Part shown: one piece after another, positions 41,497 through 61,254 of the stretch | How the letters are laid out: each line of letters opens with the position of its first letter | How positions within the stretch are numbered: position 1 is the first letter of the stretch | Assembly (NCBI RefSeq): GCF_042242105.1 | Contig: NC_092033.1 | Coordinates: 2,350,908-2,414,907, forward strand | Length of the DNA: 64,000 nt | Source: Pempheris klunzingeri | Taxonomy: Eukaryota > Chordata > Actinopteri > Acropomatiformes > Pempheridae | Direction of reading: 5' to 3' | Translations under genes and position numbers: made by a program | The notes under the pieces: model-generated | What the model saw: the letters and a program-made list of their open reading frames with translations, nothing else | Database searches by the model: none | Told to the model about the DNA's origin: nothing

Positions 41497-43600
41497 TACC
41501 TTTGAGGAAGCAGTGCCAGGCGGTGGGCGGCCAGGAGAAGCTCCAGCCCATGTCTTCATCGTCAGACAGAGAGGATCTAGTGGACACTGCAGAGCCACAT
41601 TCACTGCTCCTCTGTGGAGACACGAAGCAGCAGCAGCTGTCAGGACGACCAGGAGCTGTAGGTTTGGACTGCACAGAAACACTACAGCAGCCCTTCTTAT
41701 CTACACGGCACATTTGGCACATTTGGCACATTTGGCACATTTTCAAGCTTTTCCAGCACCGTACGGTCGTGGTAAACTAAATATACTCAGATTCTGTCTC
41801 TCTCTGACTTATTTCTTTAGCCAAACAAATGTAAAATATGCAGTCAGACCTGTATGAGCAGTGTAAAACATGAGAAATAATCATGACAGTGAGCTGTACC
41901 CTGCTGCGCCGACGCTCCCTGCCGTGACCTCCGGGGGGCGCCGCCGAGGTGCTGCCGGGTGGGAGAGGAGGGGGAGGAGGCCGGGCGTAGGAATGTAGAT
42001 TACAGCTGGTGGTGGAGAGGCAGGCCGCAGAGGAGCTGAAAGTGACACAGGTGACGATTCGGCATTTAGAGGAAGTGGAGTCTCTTTGGAGTTTTTAAAC
42101 TTTAAACACACAAGTTTAACACGAGCGACACATTTTGAGGGAGTTAAAATGTCCAAAATGTTTAGTACTTTAAGCCAAAAACATCAATTACACTAAAGAC
42201 TTTGTGATTGTGTGGGGAGGTGACATTTATTTAAACAGTTGAGATGATTCCTTGGGCTCCTGGTGGATGCACTTGGGGATTTTGGACTCTAAAATGCTCC
42301 TAAAATCCAAAAGTTGGGTTGGGAGATGCTTTACAACCATAAATAAATAGTTTATTCCTACTTTTCTTCCACAACCTTCCTGTTTTAGACAGCAGGGAGG
42401 AGCAGCTACCTGCTGTGAGGGGCCTCCTGCAGCAGTGGGCTCTGGGGGCCGGTGGCGATGTGAGCCAGCTGCGTCAGCCAGAGGGTGTCGGGAGGCTGCA
42501 CGTGTGCCCGTCTCTCCTGGTGTGACACTCCCAGCTCCACCTGGTAGACGGGCGCCGCCTCCTCCTGGACCTCCTGCAGGTCCGGGAGGTCGTCTGTGGG
42601 AGGAGAACGACGAACACTAGCTGACGACTCGGCTTCAGAGATGAAGCGTGAGGCGGTTTTGTCGCGTACGTACCGTATTCCATGCGGCTGTCACTGGTGG
42701 TGAAGACAGGTGAGGAGGGGGGGTGTTCCTCACAGCAGAGCGGGTCACGTGACTGCTCTCCACCTGCGTCCATCATCACTCCTGAAGGTGAGACGAGTCA
42801 CACAGCAGCTAGAATAAGTATTAGTACTATAATAAAAGTATTCTAGTGTGGGCAGTAATTAATATATTCTATTCTTCTTATTATCCATAGATTAATATTA
42901 TTACTAGTAATGAATGGCCTATATAATAACATCAGGGTTATTTTGGGCTACCTGTTGAAATAGAAAGGATGGGAGATGGGAGGGTCTCTTGTGAGTCCGT
43001 AAAGCTTTTTAAGAATAATATTCAAGCACTTTTAACTGTTATAATAAAGGCGACTGTGTTTTCTAACCAGCTGTTCATCTCCCCAGTTGTTTAATGCTTG
43101 CTGGGGGATCAATAGAGGACTTATCTGGTTATTAATGGCTGCCGCATGCCGACTAACCCATCCTATACAGGTCGATCACCTGTAGCCTGTGGGCTGTGCA
43201 GGACACCCTCCTGTCTGTGGCTCCTGTGTTGTTCTTAAAACTACAGCCTGTGATAACACATCCTGTTCTGTGGTCGCTGCATTAGGATCAAAGGTCAGAG
43301 GGCGGCTTCACACCTGTTTGGTGCTCTGGTCCACAGGAAACACCACATTTAACCACCAGATTATGATGAAAATGGAGCATTTCAACCTTTAAATTAAGTA
43401 TTTTCCAAACTTTGGAGACTTTGTGGGGCTCCTGGCAGTGCAGCACCATGTAGGTGGAGCGGTGTCCCTTCAGGAGTGCTGTGTCAGTGACCCCTCTTAC
43501 CTCTGTGTTCACCTTCAGGCTCTGAATCCCACGTGACCTGATGCTTGGGGTCACCGGACAGCACGGCCGGGGTCACCACCTCCCAAACCATGATGTCCAT
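38920..43600 (-). CDS. hbp1: HMG-box transcription factor 1, complete, 12 coding exons
   Basis: In mammals HBP1 is a sequence-specific repressor/activator that binds RB-family proteins, blocks Wnt/TCF target genes and promotes cell-cycle exit. Minus-strand exons: 43600-43501, 42781-42674, 42593-42410, 42035-41900, 41611-41500, 41385-41276, 40486-40330, 40240-40096, 39992-39874, 39787-39598, 39178-39037 and 38937-38920. The lengths sum to 1521 nt, giving 506 residues, against 514 in human. The protein starts MDIMVWEV; human starts at the second Met (43591). It holds an AXH domain at about residues 190-370 and an HMG box at about 424-492, and ends KRKRTNSGCQGN, matching the human C-terminus. 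The 5' non-coding exon appears to end at a GTGAGT donor at 44892. If the last 99-nt intron were kept, the frame would read through its CA repeat as Thr-His repeats. Confidence 0.95.
38992..39030. repeat. (GT)n tract; CA on the hbp1 sense strand, 7 nt after a donor
   Basis: On the hbp1 strand the donor GTAAGG at 39036-39031 is followed at once by about 19 CA units, filling more than a third of the 99-nt last intron. Confidence 0.93.
39037..39787 (-). CDS. hbp1: hbp1 exons for the HMG box
   Basis: Exons 39787-39598 and 39178-39037. The translation includes NATPTKCKRPMNAFMLFAKK, FRVEYTQMFPGKDNR, then AISVLLGERWKKMRSEERR, AFTVQAKALADEQKRLNPDC and WKRKRTNS. This is a single sequence-specific (TCF/SOX-type) HMG box of about 70 residues. 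The first part of the preceding segment (HSPAHSHSHSPRQKPKRS) is a His/Ser/Pro linker. The intron between the exons is crowded with CA and GT tracts (39184-39231, 39357-39418, 39554-39593). Confidence 0.95.
39184..39593. repeat. Three CA/GT microsatellites in one hbp1 intron
   Basis: On the hbp1 sense strand, in order: a GT tract at 39593-39554 overlapping the donor region (GTCAGT at 39597), a CA tract at 39418-39357, and a GT tract at 39231-39184 ending in the acceptor TCTCAG at 39179. CA and GT blocks in one intron can pair with each other in the RNA. Confidence 0.9.
39874..41611 (-). CDS. hbp1: hbp1 exons for the AXH domain
   Basis: Exons 41611-41500, 41385-41276, 40486-40330, 40240-40096 and 39992-39874. 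Conserved landmarks are SLSDDEDMGWSFSWPPTAWH then CFLKG, VEWQDVED, SYGSEGLQL, LQLTFDPG, LDHPFYVKNKGWSSFYPSLT, HGIPCYEMEVGDVCLP, VFDTFRSYDFTPLDSSAVYV and LSSMARRRRAS. In HBP1 and ataxin-1 the AXH fold binds RNA and protein partners; in HBP1 this region contributes to repression through SIN3A. The domain is split by a fold-back element inside the intron 40487-41275. Confidence 0.93.
40028..40064. repeat. (CA)n tract in a short hbp1 intron
   Basis: About 18 units. On the hbp1 strand it reads GT and lies 35 nt before the acceptor at 39993, inside a 103-nt intron. Confidence 0.9.
40585..41197. mobile_element. Fold-back transposable element, copy A (left end missing)
   Basis: Lies in the hbp1 intron 40487-41275. 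It shares with copies B-D the segments ATGGAGTCTGGTGG (about 40939), CAGGGATCCTTTCC (about 41016), AACAAGCACTTTT (about 41048), GTACCTACCAGTCATTTTGA (about 41121) and the terminus GAGCCCAGGTTTAAAAATAC (about 41162). The arms are reverse complements of each other: CCAGACT and ACAGTAATTTTAC near 40710-40750 match GTAAA.TTACTGTTTTT and AGTCTGG near 40915-40950. The right end reads GTTATCCTTTAA. It has no coding capacity. Confidence 0.8.
41467..41495. repeat. (GT)n tract; CA on the hbp1 sense strand after a donor
   Basis: On the hbp1 strand the donor GTAGAC at 41499 leads directly into about 14 CA units. Confidence 0.9.
41706..41743. repeat. Short tandem repeat of GGCACATTT
   Basis: Almost four copies of a 9-10 bp unit in the hbp1 intron 41612-41899. 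In frame it would read as repeated CQM on the minus strand, but the segment is intronic. Confidence 0.85.
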
Positions 43601-43694
43601 GGTCACTGAAACACACACACACAGCTGAATAACTCCACAGCCAGCAAGTCTCTCTTTAATAGAATAAACATTATTTATGGAAATAATATCCATC

Positions 43695-43885
43695 TATTGT
43701 CTACACTGGTTATCTTTAAGGGTTCAGGGGGGCTGCAGCCAATCCCAGTGGACGAGAGGTGTGCTGGAACCTGGACTGGTCGCCATTTAACACCAGACAG
43801 ACAACCACTCAGGCAATTTAGAGTCACCAATTAACCTGCATGTCATCAGACTGTGGGAGGAAGCCGGAGAAAAACCTGGATCCAT
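43695..43885 (+). mobile_element. Fragment of a widespread teleost interspersed repeat
   Basis: Contains the hallmark string CAATTTAGAGTCACCAATTA (about 43814-43833), then CTGTGGGAGGAAGCCGGAG, and a preceding GCTGCAGCCAATCCCAG segment. I recognise this from many fish genomes as part of a very common repeat (its family name I do not recall with certainty). It is a diverged, truncated copy in the large hbp1 intron upstream of the first coding exon. Confidence 0.65.
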
Positions 43886-44009
43886 CCTGCTGTGGTGCAT
43901 GTAAAGTGCTACGATACAGGAAATACAACATAGTAAAGTAAAAAACATCCACACAGACACTTAATCTGTCACTGAGCTGTGATGTAAGGCCTGTGCATGG
44001 TTGGGCTGA

Positions 44010-44106
44010 CGTAAGGAGACACAGGGTGACATAAGGAGACACAGGGTGACATAAGGAGACACAGGGTGACGTAAGGAGACACAGGGTGAGGTAAGGAGAC
44101 ACAGGT
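44010..44106. repeat. 20-bp minisatellite, nearly five copies
   Basis: The unit is ATAAGGAGACACAGGGTGAC with single-base variants (ATAAG/GTAAG, GTGAC/GTGAG). It lies in the hbp1 5' intron. On the hbp1 strand it reads as a pyrimidine-rich repeat. Confidence 0.93.
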
Positions 44107-44892
44107 GAACACTGGGTTGGCAGCCATTACCCTCTAACAAAACAAAGCTGCAGTATATTCACCAGGTACAATGTGTTGAAACATCCCGTCTCCAGCATGC
44201 AAACAAGATAAGTGTGTGTGTGTGTGTGAGATAAATGTGTGTGTGTCAGTCTTTATCTATTTCACAACACTCCGTCATGTGACCCGCCTCTTGTTTATAA
44301 ACTTTGAGATCCTTTGCGCATGCGCATAAAAAGCCCATTCATTCAATACAGAGACGGGCAGCGACAATATGTCTGATTAAAACAGTTCAAAACGGGTCAA
44401 AAGTACCGAGTTATCCACCCAGACTGAACCAGGTGTGTCTCTGCTATCCGGTGCTGCTAAATTCTGCCGGTAAAAACGTCTCTGCGCTTCAAACTTCAAC
44501 CCAAACGGCGTTATTTGTTGTCACGAAGCAAAAAAAAAACGTCGACGAAAACTCGTAAAGCTTCATTTTCTGTGTTTTACCGGAAGAATCAGCGACAAAA
44601 GCGAGAATCTGAGCGGAGGAGATGCGTTAACTAAAAAAAAAATAAAAAAAATAAAAAAAAATCGCGCTGCGCAAAAGCAGTTGGCGCACAACAAAACAAG
44701 TAACGTCAACAATGAAGCTTTAACGGAGGCAGCGGAGAAACTGCGGCCAACGGCCCAAAACACTCGGTGTCAGTCACACGGTGCTGCTCGTGGGGCGAGC
44801 TGAGAGGAAAACCATTCACACGGTGTAGAAACCAGTCGAGTCGGACGCTTTAAAAGCCGCAAATGATTTCAATGAACTTTCCTTAACTCACC

Positions 44893-45003
44893 AAAAACAG
44901 TCGCCTTGTACGGGAAAAGGGGGCTGGGACTAACGCCGCCACCCTCCTGCGATCCGATTGGTCGGCGCTGACGTCAATCAACCGCTTCTCGCCTCCTCAT
45001 TGG
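44893..45003 (-). promoter_or_regulatory. hbp1: hbp1 first exon and promoter with two CCAAT boxes and a CRE
   Basis: On the minus strand there are CCAAT boxes at 45003-44999 and 44961-44957 and a perfect palindromic CRE, TGACGTCA, at 44969-44976 between them. The DNA is GC-richer than its surroundings. The likely transcription start is within about 60 bp of the downstream CCAAT box, leading into a short non-coding exon that ends at the GTGAGT donor at 44892. This arrangement is typical of a housekeeping-type vertebrate promoter. Confidence 0.65.
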
Positions 45004-46329
45004 TCGGTTCGGTGCAGGCTCGTTCCCTTCATTATCATCATCACAACAATAAAATAAAAGAGAAAACGATGATGGAAAATGGCTGAAAAGAAAAGAATCT
45101 CTTATTATTAGTACATGTTTTTATTTTTAAAACATTTCATAACATTACAGCCACCATGTAAAGGATGTAATTTAAGTGGAATATCTCACTTTTGACCATA
45201 AAGTTGGAATAATTGTTCAATAACCCCAATTTTGTTAAAGCCTGAATACACATTTTGGAAGAGTTTGATCAATAAACTTTATTTATCAAGAATAAATCAC
45301 ATTGTCACAATCATTTCATGAGAAGAGATGAAAATAAACATTTTATTCTTATTATTTTTTATAACAGTGTAGTTTTTAACCAGTTCTTTACTTGAGTTAC
45401 ATTAAAAAACAATTATGTTTTGAATGTAAGGTGTCTAAACTTTAATATTTAAATATACAAACGCACTAACTAATTAAATATGTGCTGTTTGCATGCATGT
45501 CCAGAGCAGAAACATGAACACGATTCAAAATTCTTGTTTCATTTTAAAGTAATCCTTTTTTTTTTTTATCACTCTATGAATCAGAAAATGTGCTCACAGC
45601 CATTAAAAAAAGATAAGATAAGATCAACTTTATTGATCTTTATTGATTGAGGAAATTATTTTTGCCAGAGTACAAGACAAAAGTTGAATACAAAGTACAA
45701 AGTGTAAAGTGTCTTAAGTGAAAAAGCAGAGAAATAGTGCCTACTGAACATTTCTGAGTGAAATAGAGATGATCCCAATATGTTCAAGTGATTATTAGTG
45801 TGGTTTTTACTGATATCAGGAGTATAATCAATATAAAAATGTTAATATATATAATTATATGTAAATAATATTATTATAGATGTGGGATCGTGTGTGTTTA
45901 CTGCCCTCCTGTGGTCACAATGAGGAACTGCACGCCAAGTTAGACATGATTAGATACCAACGTTTCCGGTTTGTACCTTCAAAATAAATCAGTGACAAAT
46001 TACAATGAATACAAGAGGTCACTCCAAGTCACAAAAAGGTTTTTATTAATGACAACCTGCTTGGATTTTCTTGGATTATTGTTATTATTATTATTACTAT
46101 TTGGTGTAGACCTGCTCTGTATGGAGAGCGTCTTGAGATAACACTGTTATTAATTGGTGTTTTAAAAATAAAGATGTATTTATTTATTTATTATTCAAGG
46201 ATGACCACCGAGGACACATTCAAGTCTTCTATTTCCTTATTTACCTAAGAATTAAAATCTGGTAGTACAAGTACAATTTCTTTGTTTGGTTTTTGAAAAA
46301 GAATTGTTTTACGTGTTTTATTTTGAAGA
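45004..46329. other. Intergenic DNA between the divergent hbp1 and pik3cg genes
   Basis: AT-rich with no gene. It contains two likely retroelement remnants: near 45607-45720, reading AGATAAGATAAGATCAACTT then TATTGATC (a reversed LINE-type 3' tail), and near 46105-46180, reading GAGAGCGTCTTGAGATAACA and ending in AAATAAAG (a tail type seen in fish LINE/SINE elements). Both are assigned from memory of the pattern. Confidence 0.55.
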
Positions 46330-46543
46330 GAAACACCGGAAGTGTTGTTCTCGTCGTGGCTAGAAGAAGCTAGCCGGCTAGCTTGACACTCTCCCACAGT
46401 TGAAGCGCAGCGTTTCCTTAAACCAGCCTCAAACTTTAAAACTACTTTTTCCCCTCTGGTCTTCGGTCCCTTCTTGCAGCATAGATGCCGAAACTTTGGG
46501 CCAAAGCTCCGGGTTTGGTTGCCGTCCTCCTCTCGGTCCGTTG
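46330..46543 (+). promoter_or_regulatory. pik3cg: Probable pik3cg promoter and 5' non-coding exon
   Basis: GC-richer DNA with an ETS-type site CCGGAAGT at 46336-46343, a perfect 18-bp palindrome AAGCTAGCCGGCTAGCTT at 46367-46384, and a donor TTG/GTGAGT at 46543/46544. The next acceptor that fits is CCTCCAG before 47805. An ATG at 46485 begins a short upstream frame of 20 codons that ends in TAG at 47806-47808 after splicing. Its residues (MPKLWAKAPGLVAVLLSV) look like a signal peptide, so this exon could instead belong to another gene. Confidence 0.5.
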
Positions 46544-46685
46544 GTGAGTAACAAACAAGTATTTTATGGTTTAGTTTGAGAAACTTTAACGACTCTGCCT
46601 GCGATTATTATGGCAGCTGCACCGTTACTTTCCCGCAGAGAGACGCAGTTTTGCTGTGGCTGCTTTTAAAGAGGTTTATTTTCTG

Positions 46686-46736
<51 letters not shown>

Positions 46737-47804
46737 AATAACCCTAAAACCCTAAAACCAGCAGATTACAGGTTCACCCATGCTGCCTGGGCCGAGCTCT
46801 CTGCTTCCTGCTTCTCTGAACTTCCTCTGCTGCTGAGACAGAAGCAGAAGGGAAACTGCAGCCATCTCATCCTGTGACTCCACTAAACTTCTCAGAGCTC
46901 CAGTCTGGTGGTGTAAACACACTGTCGAGCTCTTGTGCTTTATTCTAAGGGGAGAAATGTGCCTCCTTGCTTTTATTATGGAAGTTAACTTGTGTTTTAT
47001 ACATGTGGATTTATTTGTTCTAATGCATACAAGTTGTTCTGGTTTGTAAAAGTGCCTGTTTGTGCATCCTGCTGCCGTTCGTGTTCATTTTCTCTTTTTC
47101 TCTGACTTTTTGAGACACATTTCATGGTGGTTCAGGTGTTGGATTCACCACCGATTGACCAGTTCCTCTAAAACTGGACTGTTGTTGTAGTTTTAGACAG
47201 AAAACAATAAGAGAGCAGTTAAATCCACAGTGTTTATTTGTGTTTACAGAGGAAAGGAGATAACCATCCCACACTGTGAGGGTCTTCTGTGCTGGAAGAC
47301 AAAAATAAATGTATAAATGAATGTTTTCGTGTCTGTTATGTCGTCACATAACATATTATAACATATTATAATAGAAACGCATCCAGCAACAACAACATCA
47401 TCATCGTTTCTAACAAAGAGGCTTTTTAAAATGTATTAATCCTTCGAGTCATTTTTAAAGTCGTTCTCTGAGACTTTTCTTTGTTTTATATTGATTTAAA
47501 TGATTAGTTTGTGTTTCTTTTTTACTGTTTTTGGATTATTTATAGAAACTATTGAAAGATTATTTGGTTTATTAAGGGTGTAATCTGTAATCGGCAGTGA
47601 AAATAGTCCCTCACTTGTGATCTCAGTGCCATTTATTCATTTGGAATAATCAATATTCTCTCTGTCACAGTTTAGTTTTAGGGACTTTTCCTCCAACTAC
47701 AGAAACGTCCAAAGTCTTTGCATCTGTTGTGTCTTGGATTCATCTTCCTGTAAAGGCAGCTGAGACATTAACCGGCTCTTCCTGTTCCTGTGCCGTTCCT
47801 CCAG
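46544..47804 (+). other. First intron of pik3cg
   Basis: It contains a CA tract at 46687-46733 running into a CCCTAA-like degenerate stretch (46733-46760). No exon was recognised in the rest. Confidence 0.6.
46687..46760. repeat. (CA)n tract followed by degenerate CCCTAA/CCCTAAAA units
   Basis: About 23 CA units, then CCCTAATAACCCTAAAACCC-type sequence. It is telomere-like only superficially: there are three units and they vary in length. Confidence 0.85.
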
Positions 47805-47811
47805 CTAGGCG

Positions 47812-57141
<9,330 letters not shown>

Positions 57142-57470
57142 GAAACATTAAGGTTTCATTTCTCTCAAGCACTTCTGCCTTTAATTTTCATGTAAATACT
57201 GTAAGAGTCTGACAAGACGGCTCCAACTGAAGCCTGGGAAGCTTTCCCACTATACCTGCACACTTAGATTTTGTATTTTAAACCGTGGTTTGTCTCAGAT
57301 ATAAAGACATTTTTATGGATTTTAATTCAGGTGAGTTAGTAAGAGATGGGATGTGACTGAGAAACGCCAACACCATCAGAACCGAATCATTTCCACTGCA
57401 GAAAAAATACACAGGGTCTGCAAGAGAGACTGAAAAAGAGAGTGAATAAAAACCAAGAGGATCTGCAGGC
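57142..57470 (+). other. pik3cg: pik3cg 3' untranslated region (short form)
   Basis: From the TAG stop to an AATAAA at 57445-57450. The fold-back element copy C begins about 200 bp farther on. Another AATAAA at 58654-58659 would give a 1.5-kb UTR containing that element. Which is used cannot be told from sequence. Confidence 0.5.
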
Positions 57471-57663
57471 TCTGTACCAAGATACATTAGTGTTAATTAA
57501 ATGTAATTAATTACGTGCTGTGGTGAGGAGACTCAGAGCAGAAAATCAATTCCACAGAAGAGACCGTTTCCACTGCATCGCTGAGACCAAGTTAAAACAT
57601 CCACACCAAGCTGAAAATAGCATGTAAGGAGCTGCATCTTATTTTCACACATTTTCAAGTATT

Positions 57664-58263
57664 TTAACATCCAAAACAATAGAAAAATCTGGTATTTTTT
57701 AAACCTGGGCTCCATTTTTTTACACACTTTGTGAACCTTTGTGAAAAACGCACTGCCTTATTCAGACGCACCAGACTCCAAAGACAAAAACAGTAATTTT
57801 ACCTCACAGAGGTTAGTGGCTGGTGTGCTGCTGCCTTAGATCTGCAGGTTTTTCTGTGTTATTGTGCTACTTTGGTGTTTGCAAGAGTTAGTTTGGACGC
57901 AGCACAACATTTGTGTAACACGCTCAAATAACTCAAACAAACTAACTGACCCAGAGAGCAGTAGACCAGCAACTGCTGTGTAAAATTACTGTTTTTATCA
58001 ATGGAGTCTGGTGGCTTTGAATGGAGCGATATAACAACTATTCTAGTCCAGGTCTCTCTCTGTAGGGATCCTTTCCATAATGTTTTCGGACACTTTGAAT
58101 AACAATCTGAGCCTGTCAGTGGCTAAAACAAGCACTTTAAGTGGATGCAGCCTCATCTCTGTTGCCTGCAGATGTGATCTACTGGATCGGTAATCAGTCA
58201 TTTTGAACCCAAAATATGTAAAACTAGAGCCCAGGTTTAAAAACACAGATTTATCCTTTAAAG
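57664..58263. mobile_element. Fold-back transposable element, copy C (both ends present)
   Basis: The most complete copy. Left end AATCTGGTATTTTTTAAACC then TGGGCTCC (about 57687-57714); right end GAGCCCAGGTTTAAAAACAC, then AGATTTATCCTTTAAA (to about 58263). Inner arms are CCAGACTCC with ACAAAAACAGTAATTTTACC (about 57772-57802) and GTAAAATTACTGTTTTTATC, then AATGGAGTCTGGTGG (about 57981-58015). The centre pairs CACAACATTTGTGTAACAC-type sequence. There is no coding potential. It is some 600 bp long, as a non-autonomous inverted-repeat element should be. Confidence 0.82.
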
Positions 58264-59318
58264 TGGAAGCCCTGTTTCCACAAGTTAAGGCACTGGATCA
58301 CCTCCTATTTCCATCCAAAGCCAAACTACTTCCTGTTTGTAGTTGTCTCATTCAGAGTCCTTTCCTGCTGAGAAAACACATTTCCTTCACATTGTTTGAA
58401 TTAGTGACTGAATCCTCGCTGACGTCGTGCTGCACTGTTGGACTGACGATACTTAAATAGTCAGCAAGATGTTTATTGTTCCAAATTATTATTTGGTTTT
58501 AGGAGTTAGTTATTGAATTATTTGGATCCTCCTGGTCAGAGACAGAAAATAATTTAATGATGAGGAAGGTGAGAGTTTTATTATTTATATTATTAGCTTA
58601 TCTTTTTATTTGCACTGATTCTTAAAGAGTACTTCTCAGATGTCTTAAATTTAAATAAAGAAATTAAACTTTTGATCATGCTAATGTATAACTACTGTAA
58701 AAGACTACGGTGGCCTGTTGGTGACATTTAGCACATGCTGGTCAGTGCTGTTACAAGAGGGGGGGAACGTTGAAGCGATCTTTTTTTGTCCACGTCATCA
58801 TGATGTGGAATATTTACGTTTTTAATCATCAGGACAGAGAGAAGTAAAACATGATTCTCACATAATGGCTGAATTTTCCTATATTTCATTTTCACTCTGA
58901 CTTAAAGCAACGCGGCCAAACTTCACACACGTCTCTCGGCTTTTTGTTGAACTGAATCTTGACAAAGACTGAAGCAAAACAAGAATTAAAAGTCCCATAA
59001 TTATATTCTAAGAAGATCAGATTTGTTGCTGTTAATGCTTTCAATCCCTGATTGATCCTGGAAATTAAAGAACTGGAACATTTTACATTTTCTATGTATT
59101 AATATCACATAATTAAACTTCTATAAGTATTCTATAAATACTTCTCGTGTTTCTTTCTTCACAAATCAGTCTGATGACTACTCTTGATCATTTTGAGCCT
59201 GAGCCAAGTCTAAACTCATCTAAAATACCAGCTGTTGTAACTGTGTTGACTTTAACCACAAGATGGGGCAACTCCACAAACCTTCTCCCAGAGTTGACAC
59301 CACATGGAGCATCTTCCT

Positions 59319-59412
59319 CCTCTCCTCTCCTCTCCTCTCCTCTCCTCTCCTCTCCTCTCCTCTCCTCTCCTCTCCTCTCCTCTCCTCTCCTCTCCTCTCC
59401 TCTCCTCTCCTC
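59319..59412. repeat. (CTCCT)n minisatellite
   Basis: About 18-19 perfect units of a pentamer, the same unit type as the tract before the ptprz1 transmembrane exon, but here intergenic. Confidence 0.95.
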
Positions 59413-60109
59413 CCTCGCCCACGTATTTCCCTGACTTCCCCCCCCCTTGGTCCTCTCACAGGTTTCCTGTCAGTTTCCAATCCATCTCTTCCTCCTCTTC
59501 CCCTCTTCCTCTATTCCGGCGTCATCTCACCAGAAAAGTATGGGAGGGTGCGTGAAGAGAACGCCTCCTGCATGTCGCTGTGTTTTATGGCTGTAAGCTG
59601 CTGTATCTGTTCTCATGTACGGGCTGTTGATGGTTTAAATGGATTAGGAAGATAAGCCTCCTCATTTCCCACAGCTTTAGGACCTCTTTTATATACCCTG
59701 TTACTCTGGTTAATGTAAGCTTTTTAGCATGCCTATGAACTGTACAGAGGCAGGAAAAGATGGGAGTGAATAGAGCCAAATGTGAATGGATTGCAGAACC
59801 CTGCTTTCTCTGTTTTCATCCTCGCTGCTGAAATATGGGGCGTTCAAGCTGCACGGGATACTTAAAAACAACAACAACAATCGTATAAAAATGACACTGA
59901 TTAGATGGACTCAGCCCAAAAAATGTCTGTTAACAGAAAAATCTGCTAATATTTGATATGAAACTGAATATGAAATTCATTATATCAGGATAAACCACTT
60001 GAGGGATGAGAGGGGCTCCCAAACAAACACTGATTTTTGATTTTACTGTCATGAATGTAATACTGCATGTTAGAATCTAGCACTCAATCAAACACATGAT
60101 AAATAGTCC

Positions 60110-60455
60110 ATAGCACAAAATCTTAATATTGATGAAATAGAAGTAGACCAGCTAGTCCCATGTTGTGTGAGGTAAAATCAGTGTTTTATTGAATGGAGTC
60201 TGGTGTGTGTGTTAAACCAAAAGGATCTTCCAGGTCTCTCTCTGTAGGGATCCTTTCCATGATGCTGTCACACACTTAGAATAACACTCTGAGCCTGTCA
60301 GTGGATCAAACAAGCTCTTTTAGTGGATCTACTGTGATCAGGTGCAGTTGGATTATATTACAGCCGCTGCAGCTCCTCACTGTCTGTGGAGGTGATCTAC
60401 TGGACCAATTCCAAAAGTTTTGTACCTACCAGTCATTTTGAACCCAAAATATCTA
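60110..60455. mobile_element. Fold-back transposable element, copy D (mainly right half)
   Basis: Shares AATGGAGTCTGGTGTG (about 60193), GTTAAACCAAAAGGATCTTC, CAGGTCTCTCTCTGTAGGGA then TCC (about 60231-60253), CTGAGCCTGTCAGTGG (about 60291) and GTACCTACCAGTCATTTTGA (about 60423) with the other copies. The left arm is not clear and appears decayed or deleted. Confidence 0.7.
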
Positions 60456-61230
60456 GAATAAATGTTTCATGAAGGAAGGAAATGCATCCAGCATGTTGTT
60501 AGGTCTGAAGAATACACAGGAGGGAGCTCTGCAGGGCGGCTTTAAACTGTACTGTCACATATCGCTGTGTGGGGAAAAGAAACAGGAATGACGCGTCAGT
60601 AAATGTGCAATTTAAGATCCTGTATTAATATTCTTTTTCTTTTTTTTTTTTTGTAATTTGACGCGTTTCATGGCATCACATCACACATTTTGACTGTCAG
60701 CCCCCAGGATTTTATTTTCGTCGGCGTGGAAAAGCCACTAAAATAGCATTTAGACCTTCATGTGATTCGGTTCACCATATTCGTTTGTGTGCGTTTGATG
60801 CTACACATGTTCCCTACTGACAAACATATCTTAGAAGAAGACATGACTACGTTTGACACACATGATCAAACCTAAAAATGAAGGTTTAACGCTGGTATAA
60901 AAGTTCTAGCAAGTTATATTATAAAGGAAAAGGCTGAAATCACTTTAAGATGCAAAAATATTCTGCAGGACGTTCCTCAGCTTTTCCAAACAGGGACTGA
61001 CTGATTTTCAAGGAGCAACGTGTCTTTGTGGTTTTTTTTTTTTTTTTACGTGTGCTGCAGCTCCCCAGCTCTGACAGGTGTGTGTGAGGCTGGTGAGGGA
61101 GGAAACTGTGAGGAACTGGAGTAAACTGGAGCATCGAGAATCGATTCGCTCTCTTTCTCCATTATCTCTGGTTCCTCTCCAGGAAGACGTGAACCAGATC
61201 AGACGACGGGGGAAATCACTCACTGCCTCT

Positions 61231-61254
61231 GTGTGTGTGTGTGTGTGTGTGTGT
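61231..61254. repeat. (GT)n microsatellite
   Basis: Twelve perfect units in intergenic DNA. Confidence 0.85.

Larger units (their letters stand above)
43606..44892 (-). other. hbp1: hbp1 first intron
   Basis: On the hbp1 strand a GTGAGT donor at 44891 and a GT-rich acceptor tract ending TTTCAG at 43606 bound this intron. The first coding exon begins 5 nt before the ATG at 43600. The intron holds the 43695 repeat, the 44010 minisatellite, a GT tract near 44216-44250 and an A-rich run near 44632-44662. The non-coding first exon is inferred from the donor and promoter only. Confidence 0.6.

Noticed and set aside
46733..46760. Telomere-like CCCTAA units
   Set aside because: Only about three irregular units next to a CA repeat, not an interstitial telomere array.
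59147..59655. Frames of 83-130 codons rich in Ser, Pro and Leu, and Arg/Glu/Gly on the other strand
   Set aside because: Driven by the intergenic CTCCT repeat; no homology or splice context.
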